A DNA stretch of 64,000 bases from JAWXCE01 sp033764775 (GCA_033764775.1 JANRIQ010000004.1:1-64000), one strand, 5' to 3'; counted from the first letter of the stretch, positions 52,748-61,783 are shown. Notes: generated by a model not told the origin, from the sequence alone. Numbers and translations: made by a program.

Positions 52748-53902
52748 ATGCTGGATTGGCTGCAAAGGATAGTTAACGGGGTCGCCGCCGAGCTGTCGCT
52801 TGAGAAGATTGTTATCGGCGTAACAGCGTCGGTTCTGGTCTATCTGATCGTGAAGTTTCTGCGAAGATTGTATCGCTACGTCGTTTTGGTGATTTGGCCG
52901 AACGGCAAAGCTCAAGCGCGCATCGACGCGGCGCTCGCGGCGGTTGCGGCGGACAGTCCCGGCGTATGGCTGTCCAACCGCCCGGCAAAACCGAAAGACG
53001 GGTACGCTCAACGCCTCTCGCGCAGCGGTGTCCGGATTATCACGGTGGCGAACCTGAAAGGCGGCGTGGGGAAAACGACGGTTGCAGCCAACCTCGCCGC
53101 CCATTACGCGATCGCCAACCCGAATGAACGGGTGATGCTCATCGACCTCGATTTTCAGGGTTCGCTTTCGGCCACTATGCTGGAACCGGGGCGCCGCCGT
53201 CCGAAGCTGCCCGCAGATTTTTCCAAAGCAAGTCAGCTGATCGGCGACAAAAACCGGACCACAATCGACGGATGCGCAGAGCGAGTGCACTTACCGCTCA
53301 ACCCCGCCGCGCACCTAGACGGCGTGCCTGCGTTTTACGACCTGGCCCGGACAGAGAACCGCATTCTGGTCGAGTGGCTGCTTGGATGTTACGATACGGA
53401 CATGCGGTATTGGCTGGCGGAGATTTTGCTAGCTTCGAGCTATGACAAAATCATTATCGACGCGCCGCCTCGGCTCTTGTCGGGTTGTGTGCAAGCCCTA
53501 TGCGCCAGCCATTTTGTGCTTGTGCCAACAATCTTGGATCAAGTTTGTGTTGAAGCGGTGGATGCGTTTCTCGGGCAGCTTTATGATCACCGAGAGATAT
53601 GGCCCATCATGAAGGTTGCGGGCGTAATCCCAACGATTACTAGCGCAAATTTCGACCGGATCGCTGAACGAGATGCTTTAGCCGAGTTGCGCGACGTGAT
53701 TGCAAAAAGCGCTTTGAGAACTCAACTTTTACCTCAGGCGGCTTTTGTTCGGGATAACAAGTTGCTCAGCGAGGCGGCGGGTCAGAGAATCGCTTACGCA
53801 TCCGAGCGAGCGGATCAGGCGCATCGAGATTTACGCGCGAATTTTGCCGCATTGGCGGACGCAATCGAGCGCAGCATTCGAGGAGACCGGTTTGATGAAT
53901 AG
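52748..53902 (+). CDS. Membrane-anchored ParA/MinD-like ATPase
   Basis: This 384-residue protein has one or two N-terminal hydrophobic segments (about 20-38 and 43-50) followed by a ParA-type ATPase. The deviant Walker A is KGGVGKTT (104-111), the switch I-like part LIDLDFQGSLS with D133/D135, and the Walker B-like IIIDAPPR. ParA/MinD ATPases position cargo; a membrane anchor at the N-terminus is unusual. The ATG at 52748 has GAGGGGG. It overlaps the next gene by 8 nt and has lower GC than the phn genes before it, suggesting recent arrival. Confidence 0.8.
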   Translation: MLDWLQRIVNGVAAELSLEKIVIGVTASVLVYLIVKFLRRLYRYVVLVIWPNGKAQARIDAALAAVAADSPGVWLSNRPAKPKDGYAQRLSRSGVRIITVANLKGGVGKTTVAANLAAHYAIANPNERVMLIDLDFQGSLSATMLEPGRRRPKLPADFSKASQLIGDKNRTTIDGCAERVHLPLNPAAHLDGVPAFYDLARTENRILVEWLLGCYDTDMRYWLAEILLASSYDKIIIDAPPRLLSGCVQALCASHFVLVPTILDQVCVEAVDAFLGQLYDHREIWPIMKVAGVIPTITSANFDRIAERDALAELRDVIAKSALRTQLLPQAAFVRDNKLLSEAAGQRIAYASERADQAHRDLRANFAALADAIERSIRGDRFDE

Positions 53903-54500
53903 CAAACAGTTCGCCACACGGGTTGACCAGGTTGCCAAAGCGTTCGCGAAGGCGGGGGTCGCGAATCATGCGCGCGTTTTGCTCTCGATTGCGGACTTCC
54001 TGCGCGAAATCGACGGCATCGCCGTGCAAAGTTTGCCGAAGCAGACCGTTGGTCCGTTCGAAGATCACAACGACACGGACGGTCCGACCGGAGCAGAAGC
54101 CGCCTCGGCCTGCGCGGCCGCGTTGCATCTCTGCGAAGCCCTGGAGGCGAAGAAAGCCGTCGCCGCAGATTTCAGCGCGCTGTCGGCGTTCTTCTCTGCG
54201 CACCGCGGCGCAAACATTGAGCAGCTTAAGGCCGCGCTAAAGGTCGATATTGTTGATCAGTACGCGCGCAATCTGAACGCAGCTCTGGGCGATCCAAGCT
54301 TTGACGCCATATTCGCTATGCTCAGCAGCGACAAGCGTGTCAGACAGGCGGAAGCGGCGGCGATCGCGTCGGTCGTCGTCGCGCCCACGGCTAAAAGCGC
54401 GAAGAAAGCCGACTCGTTGCGCCGCATCAAGGCTCGCCACGATAACCGCTTGGATTCGCTTCACAAGCGCGAGTTGTTGCGGGACAAATCGGCGGCCTAA
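53895..54500 (+). CDS. Helical partner protein, function unknown
   Basis: This 201-residue protein is almost all helical and charged (FATRVDQVAKAFAKAGVANHARVLLSIADFLREID, AALHLCEALEAKKAVAADFSAL), with a basic C-terminal tail rich in Lys and Arg. Its ATG lies inside the last codons of the ParA-like gene (8-nt overlap), so the two are co-translated. No known family is recognised. It could be a cargo or activator of the ATPase. Its 3' end overlaps the rhomboid gene by 4 nt, convergently. Confidence 0.7.
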   Translation: MNSKQFATRVDQVAKAFAKAGVANHARVLLSIADFLREIDGIAVQSLPKQTVGPFEDHNDTDGPTGAEAASACAAALHLCEALEAKKAVAADFSALSAFFSAHRGANIEQLKAALKVDIVDQYARNLNAALGDPSFDAIFAMLSSDKRVRQAEAAAIASVVVAPTAKSAKKADSLRRIKARHDNRLDSLHKRELLRDKSAA

Positions 54501-55138
54501 GCCGCCGCCGCCCGCCGCGCGAAGAAAAGCGCCAGCACGAACCCGGCCACGAACCCGCCGATATGCGCCATGTAGGCGACGCCCCCCACGTCCTCCGTCT
54601 GCGACAGCGCGCCGAGAATGCCCGTGAACTGCAGCACGAACCACAGCCCGATGGCTATGATCGCAGGCAGGTAAATCACGCCAACCTGGGTCAGCAGCCG
54701 CACCTTTCCGTGCGGGAACAGGAGGATGTAGGCACCGAGCACGCCTGCTATGGCGCCTGACGCGCCCACATTCGGGATGTTCGAGCCCGGGTTGAACGCG
54801 GTTTGCGCGGCGATCGCGGCTAGGCCCGTCGCGATATAGAACAGGGCGTAGCCGAAATGCCCCAGCCTGTCCTCGATGTTGTCGCCGAAAGTCCAGAGAT
54901 AGACCATGTTGCCGAGGATGTGCGCGATCCCGCCATGCATGAACATGGACGAGATGAGCGTCGCCGCCTCCGCGCCCGGATTGCCCAAAAATTCGCGCGG
55001 GATATAGGCCCATTCGCGCGTGAACTGTTCGCCGCCTTGAAGCTGCAGCACGAACACGCCGATGTTGATGGCGATGAAGAGATAGGTGACGAATGGAAAA
55101 CTTTGTCGGGTGGAGTTGTCGTCGCCGATGGGGATCAT
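54497..55138 (-). CDS. Rhomboid family intramembrane serine protease
   Basis: This 213-residue protein has six transmembrane segments. Catalytic Ser127 lies in GASGAIAG and His192 in MAHIGGFVAG; HILGN (about 73-77) gives the conserved His and Asn of the oxyanion region. The loop FREW-like REWAYIPREF fits family members. It cleaves membrane proteins inside the bilayer; targets are unknown. It stands convergent to the ParA-like pair. Confidence 0.93.
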   Translation of the reverse strand: MIPIGDDNSTRQSFPFVTYLFIAINIGVFVLQLQGGEQFTREWAYIPREFLGNPGAEAATLISSMFMHGGIAHILGNMVYLWTFGDNIEDRLGHFGYALFYIATGLAAIAAQTAFNPGSNIPNVGASGAIAGVLGAYILLFPHGKVRLLTQVGVIYLPAIIAIGLWFVLQFTGILGALSQTEDVGGVAYMAHIGGFVAGFVLALFFARRAAAA

Positions 55139-55369
55139 GAATTCGTCCTCGCAAAATGCTTAAAGCCGGCGTGCCGCCCCATAACGTGCGGACGCCGCGA
55201 CGGTTTCCTTCAGCCGCAGGCGATCCGCGATGCGAGGCGGGCGTTTCGCGTCGCCCTCACGCGGAGCACCCACGCGGCGCCGTCTCGCCTCAGCCCCCGA
55301 CGGCGGAAAGTATCATGAAACAATTTTCATAAACACCTGTTACGGGCGGGTGTCGTCGAGGGGAAATCC

Positions 55370-55876
55370 ATGGTCGAAAGCGTCGTCGAACTCGCCAGAA
55401 GCAACCCGGAATGGGTTCTCGTCATCGCGTTCGTCATAGCGGGCGCGGAGTCCATCATCGGCGTCGGCGCGCTTCTCCCGTCCACGATCATCATCGTGTC
55501 CCTCGCCTCGCTCGGCGGATTGGCCGGGCAAAACCTCGTCGTGCTGTGGCTTGCGGTGGGGTTGGGAGCCTGGGTCGGCGATTGGGCGTCTTACTTCATG
55601 GGCTACTATTTCGAAAAGCCGTTGCGCAGGGTCTGGCCGCTGTCGCGCCGGCCGGAACTTCTCACCACGACCCGCGCGTTTTTCGACCGGTGGGGCGTCG
55701 CCAGCCTGTTCATCAGCCGTTTTGTGTGGGCCGCCCGCTCCATGGTGATGTTCGTCGCGGGCGTGGTGCGTATGCCGCGCGTCACATTTGGCGTGGCGAG
55801 CCTTGTGTCGGCATTGCTGTGGGCGGCGGTCGTGCTCTACCCCATCAGCTTCGCCGCACGCTGGCTGTTCGCCTGA
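55370..55876 (+). CDS. DedA-like membrane protein
   Basis: This 168-residue protein has about four hydrophobic segments and DedA-type motifs: AGAESIIGVGALLPSTIIIV, SYFMGYYFEKPLRRVWPLS and FISRFVWAARSMVMFVAGVVRMPRVTF. It is shorter than the usual 190-220 residues. DedA proteins influence membrane lipid flipping and proton gradients. It is 21 bp before an unknown small gene on the same strand. Confidence 0.85.
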   Translation: MVESVVELARSNPEWVLVIAFVIAGAESIIGVGALLPSTIIIVSLASLGGLAGQNLVVLWLAVGLGAWVGDWASYFMGYYFEKPLRRVWPLSRRPELLTTTRAFFDRWGVASLFISRFVWAARSMVMFVAGVVRMPRVTFGVASLVSALLWAAVVLYPISFAARWLFA

Positions 55877-55897
55877 GGCGCGAGAAAGGAGACGCAG

Positions 55898-56257
55898 ATG
55901 TTGGACGCCGTGAGCAAACTGCTGTTCGGCAAGGACCGGGTTAAATGGGCGCTGCCGAAGGTCGCCGCCGTGCTGAAGGACAAGTTCGGCCCCTCCGGCG
56001 TGTTCACGCCGGGCCAAGTGCGCCGGGCGCTCGAGGAGGCGCGCGTGGGCGATGATCTGCATCCGATGATTTACGCCACCGCCTGCATCGCCGACGACTT
56101 CGTGGAGGCAGGGCACGGCGATGCGGAGGCCTATGCGGCCCTGCGCGAGGAGGTCGTCCGCATCCTCGATCTGCCGCACTCGAACCTCAGCATGCGGTTG
56201 TTCATGTCGCGCCACCGGGCCGAAACGGGGAATTCCGGCGAGGGCGGCGAGGTTTAA
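55898..56257 (+). CDS. Small cytoplasmic protein, function unknown
   Basis: This 119-residue protein is mostly helical (VKWALPKVAAVLKDKFGPSGVFTPGQVRRALEEARV, AYAALREEVVRILDL). It has no signal or membrane segment. A Cys and several Asp/Glu could bind a metal (ATACIADDFVEAGHGDAEAY). No family is recognised. It follows the DedA-like gene and its stop overlaps the convergent DUF294 fusion gene by 4 nt. Confidence 0.65.
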   Translation: MLDAVSKLLFGKDRVKWALPKVAAVLKDKFGPSGVFTPGQVRRALEEARVGDDLHPMIYATACIADDFVEAGHGDAEAYAALREEVVRILDLPHSNLSMRLFMSRHRAETGNSGEGGEV

Positions 56258-58350
56258 AGCATGCCCTCGCGCGCAATCGACACGATGGGGCCGACCGCGC
56301 GGATCGCCGCCACGATCTCGGCGCGGGCGGCCTTGTCGAGCTCGGCGACGCGCACCTTCGAGCCGAGCGGCGCGCCGGCGTCAGCATCGGCAATCTGCTG
56401 CAGCAGGAGGCGCTTCAGAAACGTCGCCTGCGCCGCCAGCGCCCCATCGGCCTCTGATCCGGCGATCACGCCGGAGGCCGCAAGCGCGCGCACGCGGTCG
56501 TGGGTCGAACGCGCCTCGACGCCGTGCTTAATGGCGAGTGCGCGCACGGCGGTGAACAGCGGCATCAGCCCGCCTTTTTTCAGATCGACGCGGCCGCGTT
56601 CGTCCGTCTTCAAGCCCTGAAACACCGTCAGGGGCGGCGTCCACTGCGCGGCTGCGTCGGCCATCAGGCGAAGGAACAGAGGCGTCTCCCGCGCGCGCTG
56701 GAACGCATAAGAGCGCACCTCCTCGCCCAGCGCACGGTCGCCGCACGCCACGGCGGCGTCGAAGAAGATGTCGATGTTGAGCAAGTCTTGCGGGCGCGAG
56801 CGTCTGATCCAATCGTCAATGAGCCGGCGCCAACCGGCCTCAGAATGCCGCCAAAGCGCGTTTTTCGCCATCACACCCCCAGCGCAATAGGGAACTCCGG
56901 CCTGATCCAGAATGTCGGCGACATGGGCGCCGAGCGCGGCCAGCCATGCGTCGGCGGCGGCCTCGTCGGCGATGTCAGCGAAAACGATGGCGTTGTCCTG
57001 ATCGGCGGCGAGCAGACTTTCTCCGCGCCCGACCGAACCAAGGGCCAGCATCGCGAACGACGCGGGCGCGCTTCTCCCCTCGGCGGCGAGCCGCGCCTCG
57101 GCGATGGCGACGGCGCGCGCTGTCAGCGCCAGTAATTCCTCGCTGATGACGGCGGCCACGCCGCGCGCGTCAAGCCCTTCGGCGAGCAGCGAACGGGCGA
57201 GAGGCGTCATCTTGGCTTTCGCTAGCGCCAGCGCGGCCACCTCGCACGCGGTTTCGATTTCGTCGCCCAGGTCGAAGGCGGCGGTCATAGGCCGCTTCAG
57301 CAGATTGCGCGGCGTGACGACGCCCACAATCTCGCCGTTCGGGCCGACGACGGGCAAATGGCGGATGCCAAGCCGGTCGATGCGCCCGAGCGCGCGGTAG
57401 AGAAAATCGTCGGCGCGCACGGTTTCAAGGGGCGAACTCATGAACTCGGCGATAGGGCGCGCTTTCACGTCCGGCCCGTGCGCGCCGAAGGCGCGAAGAA
57501 TGTCGCGCTCGGTGATGATGCCGAGGCGCTCGCCGTCGCGCACGAGAAGCGCGCTCACCCACTCGTCCAGCATGCGACGGGCCGCCTCACCCAGACTGAG
57601 GCGCCCGTCCGCGAACAGAGGCGGCGCGGTCATGGCCTCTTTCACCCGGCGGCTGTAGGGATGATGATCGAGACGGGCGAGCGGCTCGTCCGCGCTGTCG
57701 TGGGCAGGCGGCGGACTTGGCGCGCGCCCCGCCTCCGCCGGCGTCGCCCGCTCGCTCAGAACGCGGCTCGCCGCCAGCGCCTGGCCCAAAGTGACGACGC
57801 CTTTCTCCCGCAGCTTCGGCGCCAAACGTACGAAAATTTCGGCGCAGGCGCGCGCGTCCTCGAGCGCGTCGTGACGTTTGACCGGCGGCGCGCCAAGCCA
57901 TTCGCACAAGAACTCCAGGGAATAGTTGGGTAGGCCCGGCGCGGCGATGCGGGCCAGCACCCGCGTATCGAGCATAAGGGGCGCGCGCCATGTCAGCCCG
58001 CGGCGCGCGAATTCGGCGGCGATGACCGCGGCGTCGTAATCCACCGCATGGCCGATGAGAGGCGCATCGCCGGCAAAGCGCTGAAAGTTTGCGAAGGCCT
58101 CGGGAAAGGGCGCGGCCTCGGCCACATCCGCGTCGCGCACGCCGTGAATGTCGGTCGAACGCCTTGGGATAGGGATGTCCGGCTTGACGAGTTCGGAGAA
58201 AATCGGCTCGGCGCGCACCGTGAGCGCCTCCACCCGCACCGCCCCGAACTGCACGATATAGGCCTGGCGGGCGTCCAGCCCCGTCGTTTCCGTGTCGAAC
58301 GCGACCGCGCTCAACCCGATGAGCGGCGTCGATTTCTGCAGCAGCCGCAT
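56254..58350 (-). CDS. DnaQ-like exonuclease - CBS - DUF294 nucleotidyltransferase fusion
   Basis: This 698-residue protein joins three parts. Residues about 10-185 are a DEDDh exonuclease (AVAFDTETTGLDA, HDALEDARA). Residues about 240-360 hold two CBS domains (LVRDGERLGIITERDILRAF, RHLPVVGPNGEIVGVVTPRN). Residues about 400-698 are DUF294/GlnD-like nucleotidyltransferase with GSVGRGESLLAADQDNAIVF. CBS pairs sense adenine nucleotides, so nuclease and nucleotidyltransferase activity may be coupled to energy state. The start is ATG at 58350. The 4-nt overlap with the previous gene is convergent. Confidence 0.88.
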   Translation of the reverse strand: MRLLQKSTPLIGLSAVAFDTETTGLDARQAYIVQFGAVRVEALTVRAEPIFSELVKPDIPIPRRSTDIHGVRDADVAEAAPFPEAFANFQRFAGDAPLIGHAVDYDAAVIAAEFARRGLTWRAPLMLDTRVLARIAAPGLPNYSLEFLCEWLGAPPVKRHDALEDARACAEIFVRLAPKLREKGVVTLGQALAASRVLSERATPAEAGRAPSPPPAHDSADEPLARLDHHPYSRRVKEAMTAPPLFADGRLSLGEAARRMLDEWVSALLVRDGERLGIITERDILRAFGAHGPDVKARPIAEFMSSPLETVRADDFLYRALGRIDRLGIRHLPVVGPNGEIVGVVTPRNLLKRPMTAAFDLGDEIETACEVAALALAKAKMTPLARSLLAEGLDARGVAAVISEELLALTARAVAIAEARLAAEGRSAPASFAMLALGSVGRGESLLAADQDNAIVFADIADEAAADAWLAALGAHVADILDQAGVPYCAGGVMAKNALWRHSEAGWRRLIDDWIRRSRPQDLLNIDIFFDAAVACGDRALGEEVRSYAFQRARETPLFLRLMADAAAQWTPPLTVFQGLKTDERGRVDLKKGGLMPLFTAVRALAIKHGVEARSTHDRVRALAASGVIAGSEADGALAAQATFLKRLLLQQIADADAGAPLGSKVRVAELDKAARAEIVAAIRAVGPIVSIAREGML

Positions 58351-58504
58351 GGCGAGGGGTCTCCGCAATACGCCCGGCGTCAGACATGCGCATGCACTAG
58401 AATAGGCGGTTCTGCGTCGCCTTCGCAAGCGCTTCGCCTGCTTGACGGCGCCTTGCGCGAAACGCTAGGAGTGTGTCGCCTGTCGCCGCGGGCTGGAGAC
58501 GCCC

Positions 58505-59452
58505 GTGCAGCTATTCCTCGACATCTTCAGCAACATCACGCTGCCGATCCTTATGCTCGTGGGGCTCGGCTACGGCGTGCAGAAGCGGTTCGCGTTCGAC
58601 CTGCCGACGCTGTCCAAGCTGCAGGTGTATGTGCTCATCCCGTGCGGCATCCTGCATTTTCTCACCTCGGCGCGGCTGCCCCTCGGCGACGCGCTGCCGA
58701 CCGTGTGGTTCACCGTCGCGCAGTTCGCGGCGCACGTGGCGATGGGGTGGCTTGTCGCGACCGCGTTCGGCCTCAGCGGCGCCGCGCGCACCATCGTGGC
58801 GCTGGGTCCGGGCTTCAACAACTCCGGCAATTACGGCCTGCCGCTCATCCAGCTCACCTTCCCGCCGGACTACCTGCTGCACCAGACCATCGTGCTGTCC
58901 ATGCACATGGTGCTGATGGCGTCCGTCGGCATCGGCATGATGGCGCGGCACTCGGCGGAAAGGCCGAAGCTCATCACCACGCTGTTCGCCACGCCCATGA
59001 TCCCGGCGGTGATCTTAGGGATGGCGCTGAAGGCGGGGGATGTGAGCTTGCCGACGCCCATCGCACTTCCCTTAAAGCTGATGGGTGAGGCGTTCACGCC
59101 GCTCGCGCTGTTCCTGCTCGGCGCGCAGCTTGTCGGCTCGATGTCGGGCGGCGAGCGCACGCCGCTGGCGCTGGGGCTGATCCTGAAGCTCGCCGCCGCG
59201 CCCGCGGTGACGTGGGGAATGTCCGTGGCGTGCGGCTTCCCGGCGGATTTGACAGCGCTTTTCGTGCTCGGCTCGGCGACGCCAGTCGGCGTGATGGTCG
59301 CCGTGTTCGCCGCCCGGTATGGCTGCGCGCCGTCGCTGACCGCTTCAACCGTGTTCATCTCGACGGTCTTGAGCGCGCTCACCGTCACCGCGTGGATTTA
59401 CGCGATGCAGTCGGCGGGGCTGATGCCCGCGCTGCTATCGTCAACGCCGTAA
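58505..59452 (+). CDS. AEC (auxin-efflux-carrier-type) transporter
   Basis: This 315-residue protein has about ten transmembrane helices. The middle stretch NNSGNYGLPLIQLTFPPDYL matches the conserved NxGxxGLP region of AEC-family carriers, which export or import small organic acids. The start is GTG at 58505 with GGAG upstream. The substrate is unknown. Confidence 0.9.
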   Translation: MQLFLDIFSNITLPILMLVGLGYGVQKRFAFDLPTLSKLQVYVLIPCGILHFLTSARLPLGDALPTVWFTVAQFAAHVAMGWLVATAFGLSGAARTIVALGPGFNNSGNYGLPLIQLTFPPDYLLHQTIVLSMHMVLMASVGIGMMARHSAERPKLITTLFATPMIPAVILGMALKAGDVSLPTPIALPLKLMGEAFTPLALFLLGAQLVGSMSGGERTPLALGLILKLAAAPAVTWGMSVACGFPADLTALFVLGSATPVGVMVAVFAARYGCAPSLTASTVFISTVLSALTVTAWIYAMQSAGLMPALLSSTP

Positions 59453-59475
59453 GCGAGGGCGGACAAAGGCGCCTC

Positions 59476-59907
59476 ATGTTTTACCTGAAAGCCGCTGTTT
59501 TAGCCGCCGCGTCGGTTTTGTGGATCATCGGCTTTACTGCAGCCGAGGCGCCGCAGGCTCCCGCCGTCACATGCAATGCCGGCGCGACGGCCATGAGCCG
59601 GCTGGAGCTGCTGTTCGGCATGGCGAAGCGCGACGGCGGCGCGGTCAGCGAGACGGAGTGGCGCGCCTTTCTCGATGAGGAGATTACCCCGCGCTTTCCG
59701 GACGGCCTGACAGTGCTGATCGGCGAGGGTCAGTGGCGCAAGCCGGATGGCGGCGTCGGCCGAGAAGCGGCGCGGATCCTCATCATATGGCACGTCGCTA
59801 ACGACACGAGCGAAAGCCGGATCGAAGCCGTCCGCGACGCCTATAAACGCCGCTTTCAACAGGATAGCGTGATGCGGGTGGACGGGGTATCGTGCGTGTC
59901 GTTTTGA
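59476..59907 (+). CDS. DUF3574-like exported protein
   Basis: This 143-residue protein has a signal peptide (about 1-23, ending FTAAEA). The mature part fits DUF3574: LELLFGMAKRDGGAVSETEWRAFLDEEITPRFPDGLTVLIGEGQWRKPDG and ARILIIWHVAND. Function is unknown; the fold may bind a small molecule. It is followed by a GST gene after 19 bp, probably the same transcript. Confidence 0.83.
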   Translation: MFYLKAAVLAAASVLWIIGFTAAEAPQAPAVTCNAGATAMSRLELLFGMAKRDGGAVSETEWRAFLDEEITPRFPDGLTVLIGEGQWRKPDGGVGREAARILIIWHVANDTSESRIEAVRDAYKRRFQQDSVMRVDGVSCVSF

Positions 59908-59926
59908 GGTTCGACGGAGATTGGCG

Positions 59927-60568
59927 ATGATCGACCTGTACACGTGGAGCACGCCGAACGGGCGCAAGGTCTCCATTTGCCTGGAGGAAATGGGCCTCCC
60001 CTACACGGTTCATGCCGTCGACATCACCAAAGACGAGCAGTTCCGGCCGGAATTCCTCAAGATTTCGCCGAACAACCGCATCCCCGCCATCGTCGATCAC
60101 GAAACGGGCGCGACGCTGTTCGAGTCCGGCGCGATCCTCATGTATCTCGCGGAGAAGACCGAGCGCTTCTGGCCGCGCGAAGTCCCCGCGAAATGGCAGG
60201 CGGCGCAATGGCTCATGTGGCAAATGGGCGGGTTCGGGCCGATGCTCGGGCAGGTGCATCATTTCACGCGCTTCAACCCCGGCAAGGCGCCCTACGCGGA
60301 GGAGCGTTACCTGACCGAGGCGCGGCGGCTGTATGGCGTGCTCGATCGGCGGCTAGCGGAGGCTGAGTTCGTCGCGGGCGACTATTCCATCGCCGACATG
60401 GCGATTTTTCCGTGGGCCGCGCGGCACGAATGGCAGACGATTGACATGGGCGCGTATCCGAACGTGGCGCGGTGGTATCGCGCGATCGCGGCGCGCCCGG
60501 CCGTTCAGCGCGGCTACAACGTGCCGCCGAGCGGGCAAGTCATCCCTTCAGTAAGCCTATCAAACTGA
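59927..60568 (+). CDS. Nu-class glutathione S-transferase (YfcG/YghU type)
   Basis: This 213-residue GST opens with TPNGRKVSICLEEMGLPY, a Thr/Asn-containing active-site pattern of the Nu-class YfcG group, and shows the GSH-binding RIPAIVDHETGATLFESGAIL. These enzymes reduce disulfides or peroxides with glutathione. The ATG at 59927 follows GGAG. The C-terminus PSVSLSN overlaps the low-GC gene on the other strand by 29 bp and may have been changed by its arrival. Confidence 0.9.
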   Translation: MIDLYTWSTPNGRKVSICLEEMGLPYTVHAVDITKDEQFRPEFLKISPNNRIPAIVDHETGATLFESGAILMYLAEKTERFWPREVPAKWQAAQWLMWQMGGFGPMLGQVHHFTRFNPGKAPYAEERYLTEARRLYGVLDRRLAEAEFVAGDYSIADMAIFPWAARHEWQTIDMGAYPNVARWYRAIAARPAVQRGYNVPPSGQVIPSVSLSN

Positions 60569-60869
60569 TAATCAACGCAAAGATCGAAACATATAATGCT
60601 AACCAAGCGATGAGGTTTGCTTTTTTCGCCTCTTCTACGCCAGCCCATGAAGCATCTTTTGCTGAACGAGCAATCTGAGTTTGTTCGTCTTGGTGTTGGG
60701 TAGAAACTGAGGTCGCTAGCTGTGTGCGCTCTTGCTCTTTGTTTCTCAACCAATTTTCCACCAACGGCTTTTTACGAGCAGCATAAATTCCCCGCGCGAG
60801 GTTTCTTCTGACTTCGATCTCGCCCAGGTCCTCAAGTTTCTTAATCAAGTCTTCTTCGTCGGGGGACAT
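60540..60869 (-). CDS. Low-GC orphan protein with C-terminal membrane helix
   Basis: This 109-residue protein is acidic and basic in turn (MSPDEEDLIKKLEDLGEIEV, NKEQERTQLATSV) with one hydrophobic C-terminal helix (about 87-106, LIAWLALYVSIFALIISLIGLL). The DNA is clearly AT-richer than both neighbours. It overlaps the 3' end of the GST gene. The type recalls small membrane proteins near mobile or defence islands, but no such partner gene is here. Function is unknown. Confidence 0.65.
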   Translation of the reverse strand: MSPDEEDLIKKLEDLGEIEVRRNLARGIYAARKKPLVENWLRNKEQERTQLATSVSTQHQDEQTQIARSAKDASWAGVEEAKKANLIAWLALYVSIFALIISLIGLLKG

Positions 60870-60931
60870 GGAATGTTTGAATTAGGGTTTCGCTCCAACG
60901 TCAAAGGTAATCTTTCAAGATTCACATCATA

Positions 60932-61783
60932 ATGAACTACCGTCACGCGTATCACGCGGGGAATTTCGCCGATGTGGTGAAGCATGTCGCGCTCCTCGCC
61001 TGCCTCGACTACCTCCAGCGCAAGGACGCGGCCCTTTGCATCCTCGAAAGCCATGGCGGCGCCGGCGCGTACGATCTCGCCTCTGCGGAAGCTGGCAAAA
61101 CCGCCGAGTGGGAGCGCGGGCTTGGCCGGCTGCTCGCATGGTGGCGCGAGCGGGAACGCTCGGGCGCCGGGGCGCTTCCTCACGCTCTGGAGGTTTATCT
61201 CGACGCGGTGGCGGGCGACGCCGCGCAGATGCTTTACCCCGGCTCGCCGCTTCTTATCGCTCGCAAGCTTCGCCCGCAGGATCGCCTCATCGCCGCCGAA
61301 CTGCACCCGCCGACGCACGCCGCCCTCGCCGAGACGCTCGCGCCCTTCCCCGCCGTCCGCCCCCTCCACATGGACGGCTATGAAATGCTGCGCGCGCTTC
61401 TGCCGCCGCCGGAGCGTCGCGGCCTCGCGCTCGTCGACCCGCCATTCGAGCGCCGCGACGAGTTCGACGTCCTTATCCGGCAAATGCGCGAGTGGAAAAA
61501 GCGCTGGGCGACGGGCGTTTATCTCGTCTGGCACCCGATCAAGGCGCACCTTCCGTGGCCGGAGTTGCACGAGGCGGCGCGCAATCTAGCGCTGCCGCGC
61601 ACCCTATTGGTTGAGGCGCTCGTCGCGCCGCGCGATCGGCCGGAGACCTTCAACGGCTGCGGCGTCGTCATCTGGAACGCGCCGTTCACCGCGCCCGAAA
61701 GCCTGGAGGCGGCGCTCCCCCCTTTGCGCGACGCGCTCGGGCTTTACGACGCGGCCTTGCGCTGGCTCGTTCCGCCCGTCTAG
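60932..61783 (+). CDS. rlmJ: 23S rRNA (adenine2030-N6)-methyltransferase RlmJ
   Basis: This 283-residue protein begins MNYRHAYHAGNFADVVKHVA and has the catalytic DPPF motif of N6-adenine methylases in LVDPPFERRDEFDVL. Other RlmJ features are YPGSPLLIARKLRPQDRL and a late EALVAPRDRPETFNGCGVVIWN. RlmJ methylates A2030 in 23S rRNA. The ATG at 60932 leaves the usual family length. It is convergent with the AHSA1-type gene downstream. Confidence 0.94.
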   Translation: MNYRHAYHAGNFADVVKHVALLACLDYLQRKDAALCILESHGGAGAYDLASAEAGKTAEWERGLGRLLAWWRERERSGAGALPHALEVYLDAVAGDAAQMLYPGSPLLIARKLRPQDRLIAAELHPPTHAALAETLAPFPAVRPLHMDGYEMLRALLPPPERRGLALVDPPFERRDEFDVLIRQMREWKKRWATGVYLVWHPIKAHLPWPELHEAARNLALPRTLLVEALVAPRDRPETFNGCGVVIWNAPFTAPESLEAALPPLRDALGLYDAALRWLVPPV

